From CAXMST01 sp038206985 (lineage in GTDB: Bacteria; Actinomycetota; Thermoleophilia; Solirubrobacterales; 70-9): a DNA stretch of 64,000 bases. The stretch's first letter is position 1, and every line of letters begins with the position of its first letter. The stretch covers positions 48,711 through 112,710 of the forward strand of contig JBBRAH010000004.1 of assembly GCA_038206985.1 (NCBI GenBank), read 5' to 3'. The notes under the pieces are model-generated. The model did no database searches, was not told the origin of the DNA, and worked only from the letters and a program-made list of their open reading frames with translations. Positions 63,640 through 64,000 of the stretch are shown piece after piece. The position numbers were made by a program, and so were the translations under genes.

Positions 63640-63710
63640 TCAACCGAAATCAGTAGAAAACCGCGATCGGCAGGGTGCTCGGCGATATAGGGTCGTCCCG
63701 ATGCCGAGAT
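63640..63710 (+). promoter_or_regulatory. narG upstream region
   Basis: Contains a minus-strand TTTCTACTGATTTCGG (core 63650-63656), a weak relative of the hypoxia motif, a TATAGG -10-like hexamer (about 63686-63691), and CTCGGC/GCCGAG arms (63678-63683 and 63703-63708). A start near 63698 would put the motif near -45. Confidence 0.35.
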
Positions 63711-63742
63711 GACGCAGATCGTTACCGACCGGGAACTGTGCG

Positions 63743-64000
63743 ATGAGCAACGGTAGGGCCCTGCTCCGCGCCCGGCAGTTCTTCGAGCCGCGACAGCGCT
63801 CGGAAGAAGGCTGGAGCGAGCGCTCGACCTATGCGCGTGACTGGGAGCAGGCGTACCGCAACCGCTGGCAGCACGACCGCGTCGTCCGCTCCACCCACGG
63901 GGTCAACTGCACCGGCTCCTGCTCGTGGAAGATCCACGTCAAGGGCGGCCTCGTCACCTGGGAGACGCAGCAGACCGACTATCCCTCCAACGGGCCCGAC
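63743..64000 (+). CDS. narG: Respiratory nitrate reductase alpha subunit, N-terminal part
   Basis: 86 codons to the window edge. WEQAYRNRWQHDRVVRSTHG and VNCTGSCSWKIHVKGGLVTW are the NarG start with the His/Cys ligands of the FS0 cluster (HGVNCTGSC), and the following ETQQTDYPSNGPD is also family-typical. Membrane-associated molybdenum enzyme on the cytoplasmic face reducing nitrate with quinol. The narHJI genes should follow beyond the window. Confidence 0.95.
   Translation, partial: MSNGRALLRARQFFEPRQRSEEGWSERSTYARDWEQAYRNRWQHDRVVRSTHGVNCTGSCSWKIHVKGGLVTWETQQTDYPSNGPD

Overview
The window is a GC-rich (roughly two thirds G+C by eye), densely packed bacterial chromosome segment. Base composition, many GTG/TTG starts and many start codons sitting 6-9 nt after a TANNNT hexamer (leaderless-looking promoters) point to an actinobacterium. 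The gene mix (type III glutamine synthetase, fused AlkB-rubredoxin, hydrolase/acyl-CoA synthetase fusion, WS/DGAT acyltransferase, group 3b [NiFe] hydrogenase) suggests Thermoleophilia/Solirubrobacterales, but this is inference: there is no rRNA gene here. I see no tRNA, CRISPR array, insertion sequence or prophage.

Layout. 0-5.2 kb: low-molecular-weight phosphatase, SRPBCC protein, a 991-residue hydrolase/acyl-CoA synthetase fusion and a secreted GH26-like glycosidase. 5.2-10.6 kb: arginine deiminase operon (YfcC-type carrier, arcA, arcB, arcC). 10.6-21.8 kb: metallo-beta-lactamase-fold hydrolase, GlsB-like membrane protein, fatty acid desaturase, glnN with a structured leader, phosphotriesterase-like lactonase, secreted M1 peptidase, double DUF427 protein, SGNH lipoprotein, LLM oxidoreductase. 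21.8-34.3 kb: AlkB-rubredoxin/TetR operon with a palindromic operator, 5'-3' exonuclease/SDR pair, hydrolase/YciI pair, an ABC ATPase and its probable permease separated by a secreted lipase, a secreted S15-type peptidase, and ettA. 34.3-41 kb: cydABDC (bd oxidase and its exporter) divergent from a NarL-type regulator. 41-44.8 kb: ZIP transporter and a DUF2892-MMPL operon behind a palindrome. 44.8-64 kb: GAF histidine kinase, receiver-only protein, WS/DGAT, trehalose-synthase-like glycosyltransferase, a seven-gene hydrogenase/pyruvate phosphate dikinase operon, two divergent FAD oxidoreductases, a small deazaflavin nitroreductase-like gene with no standard start codon, a double-domain universal stress protein, a heavy-metal P-type ATPase, a cupin protein, and the start of narG at the right edge.

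The main biological reading is that much of 40-64 kb, together with the arginine deiminase operon, is a hypoxia/dormancy programme like the mycobacterial DosR and Streptomyces OsdR regulons: high-affinity oxidase, nitrate reductase, hydrogenase, PPDK, universal stress protein, triacylglycerol synthase, sensor kinase and NarL regulator. A short element, roughly RAACTAC(G/T)GA, lies in the upstream regions of arc, cydA/regulator, the hydrogenase operon, the divergent FAD oxidoreductases and usp, with weaker matches before narG, the kinase and the acyltransferase. It is a candidate shared operator.

Other points: mutually exclusive hairpins in the glnN leader, perfect inverted-repeat operators before alkB and before DUF2892-MMPL, two gene remnants (polyamine-type permease C-terminus, DUF4389 C-terminus), and frequent stop/start overlaps (ATGA, GTGA, TTGA and one CTGA) that imply translational coupling.
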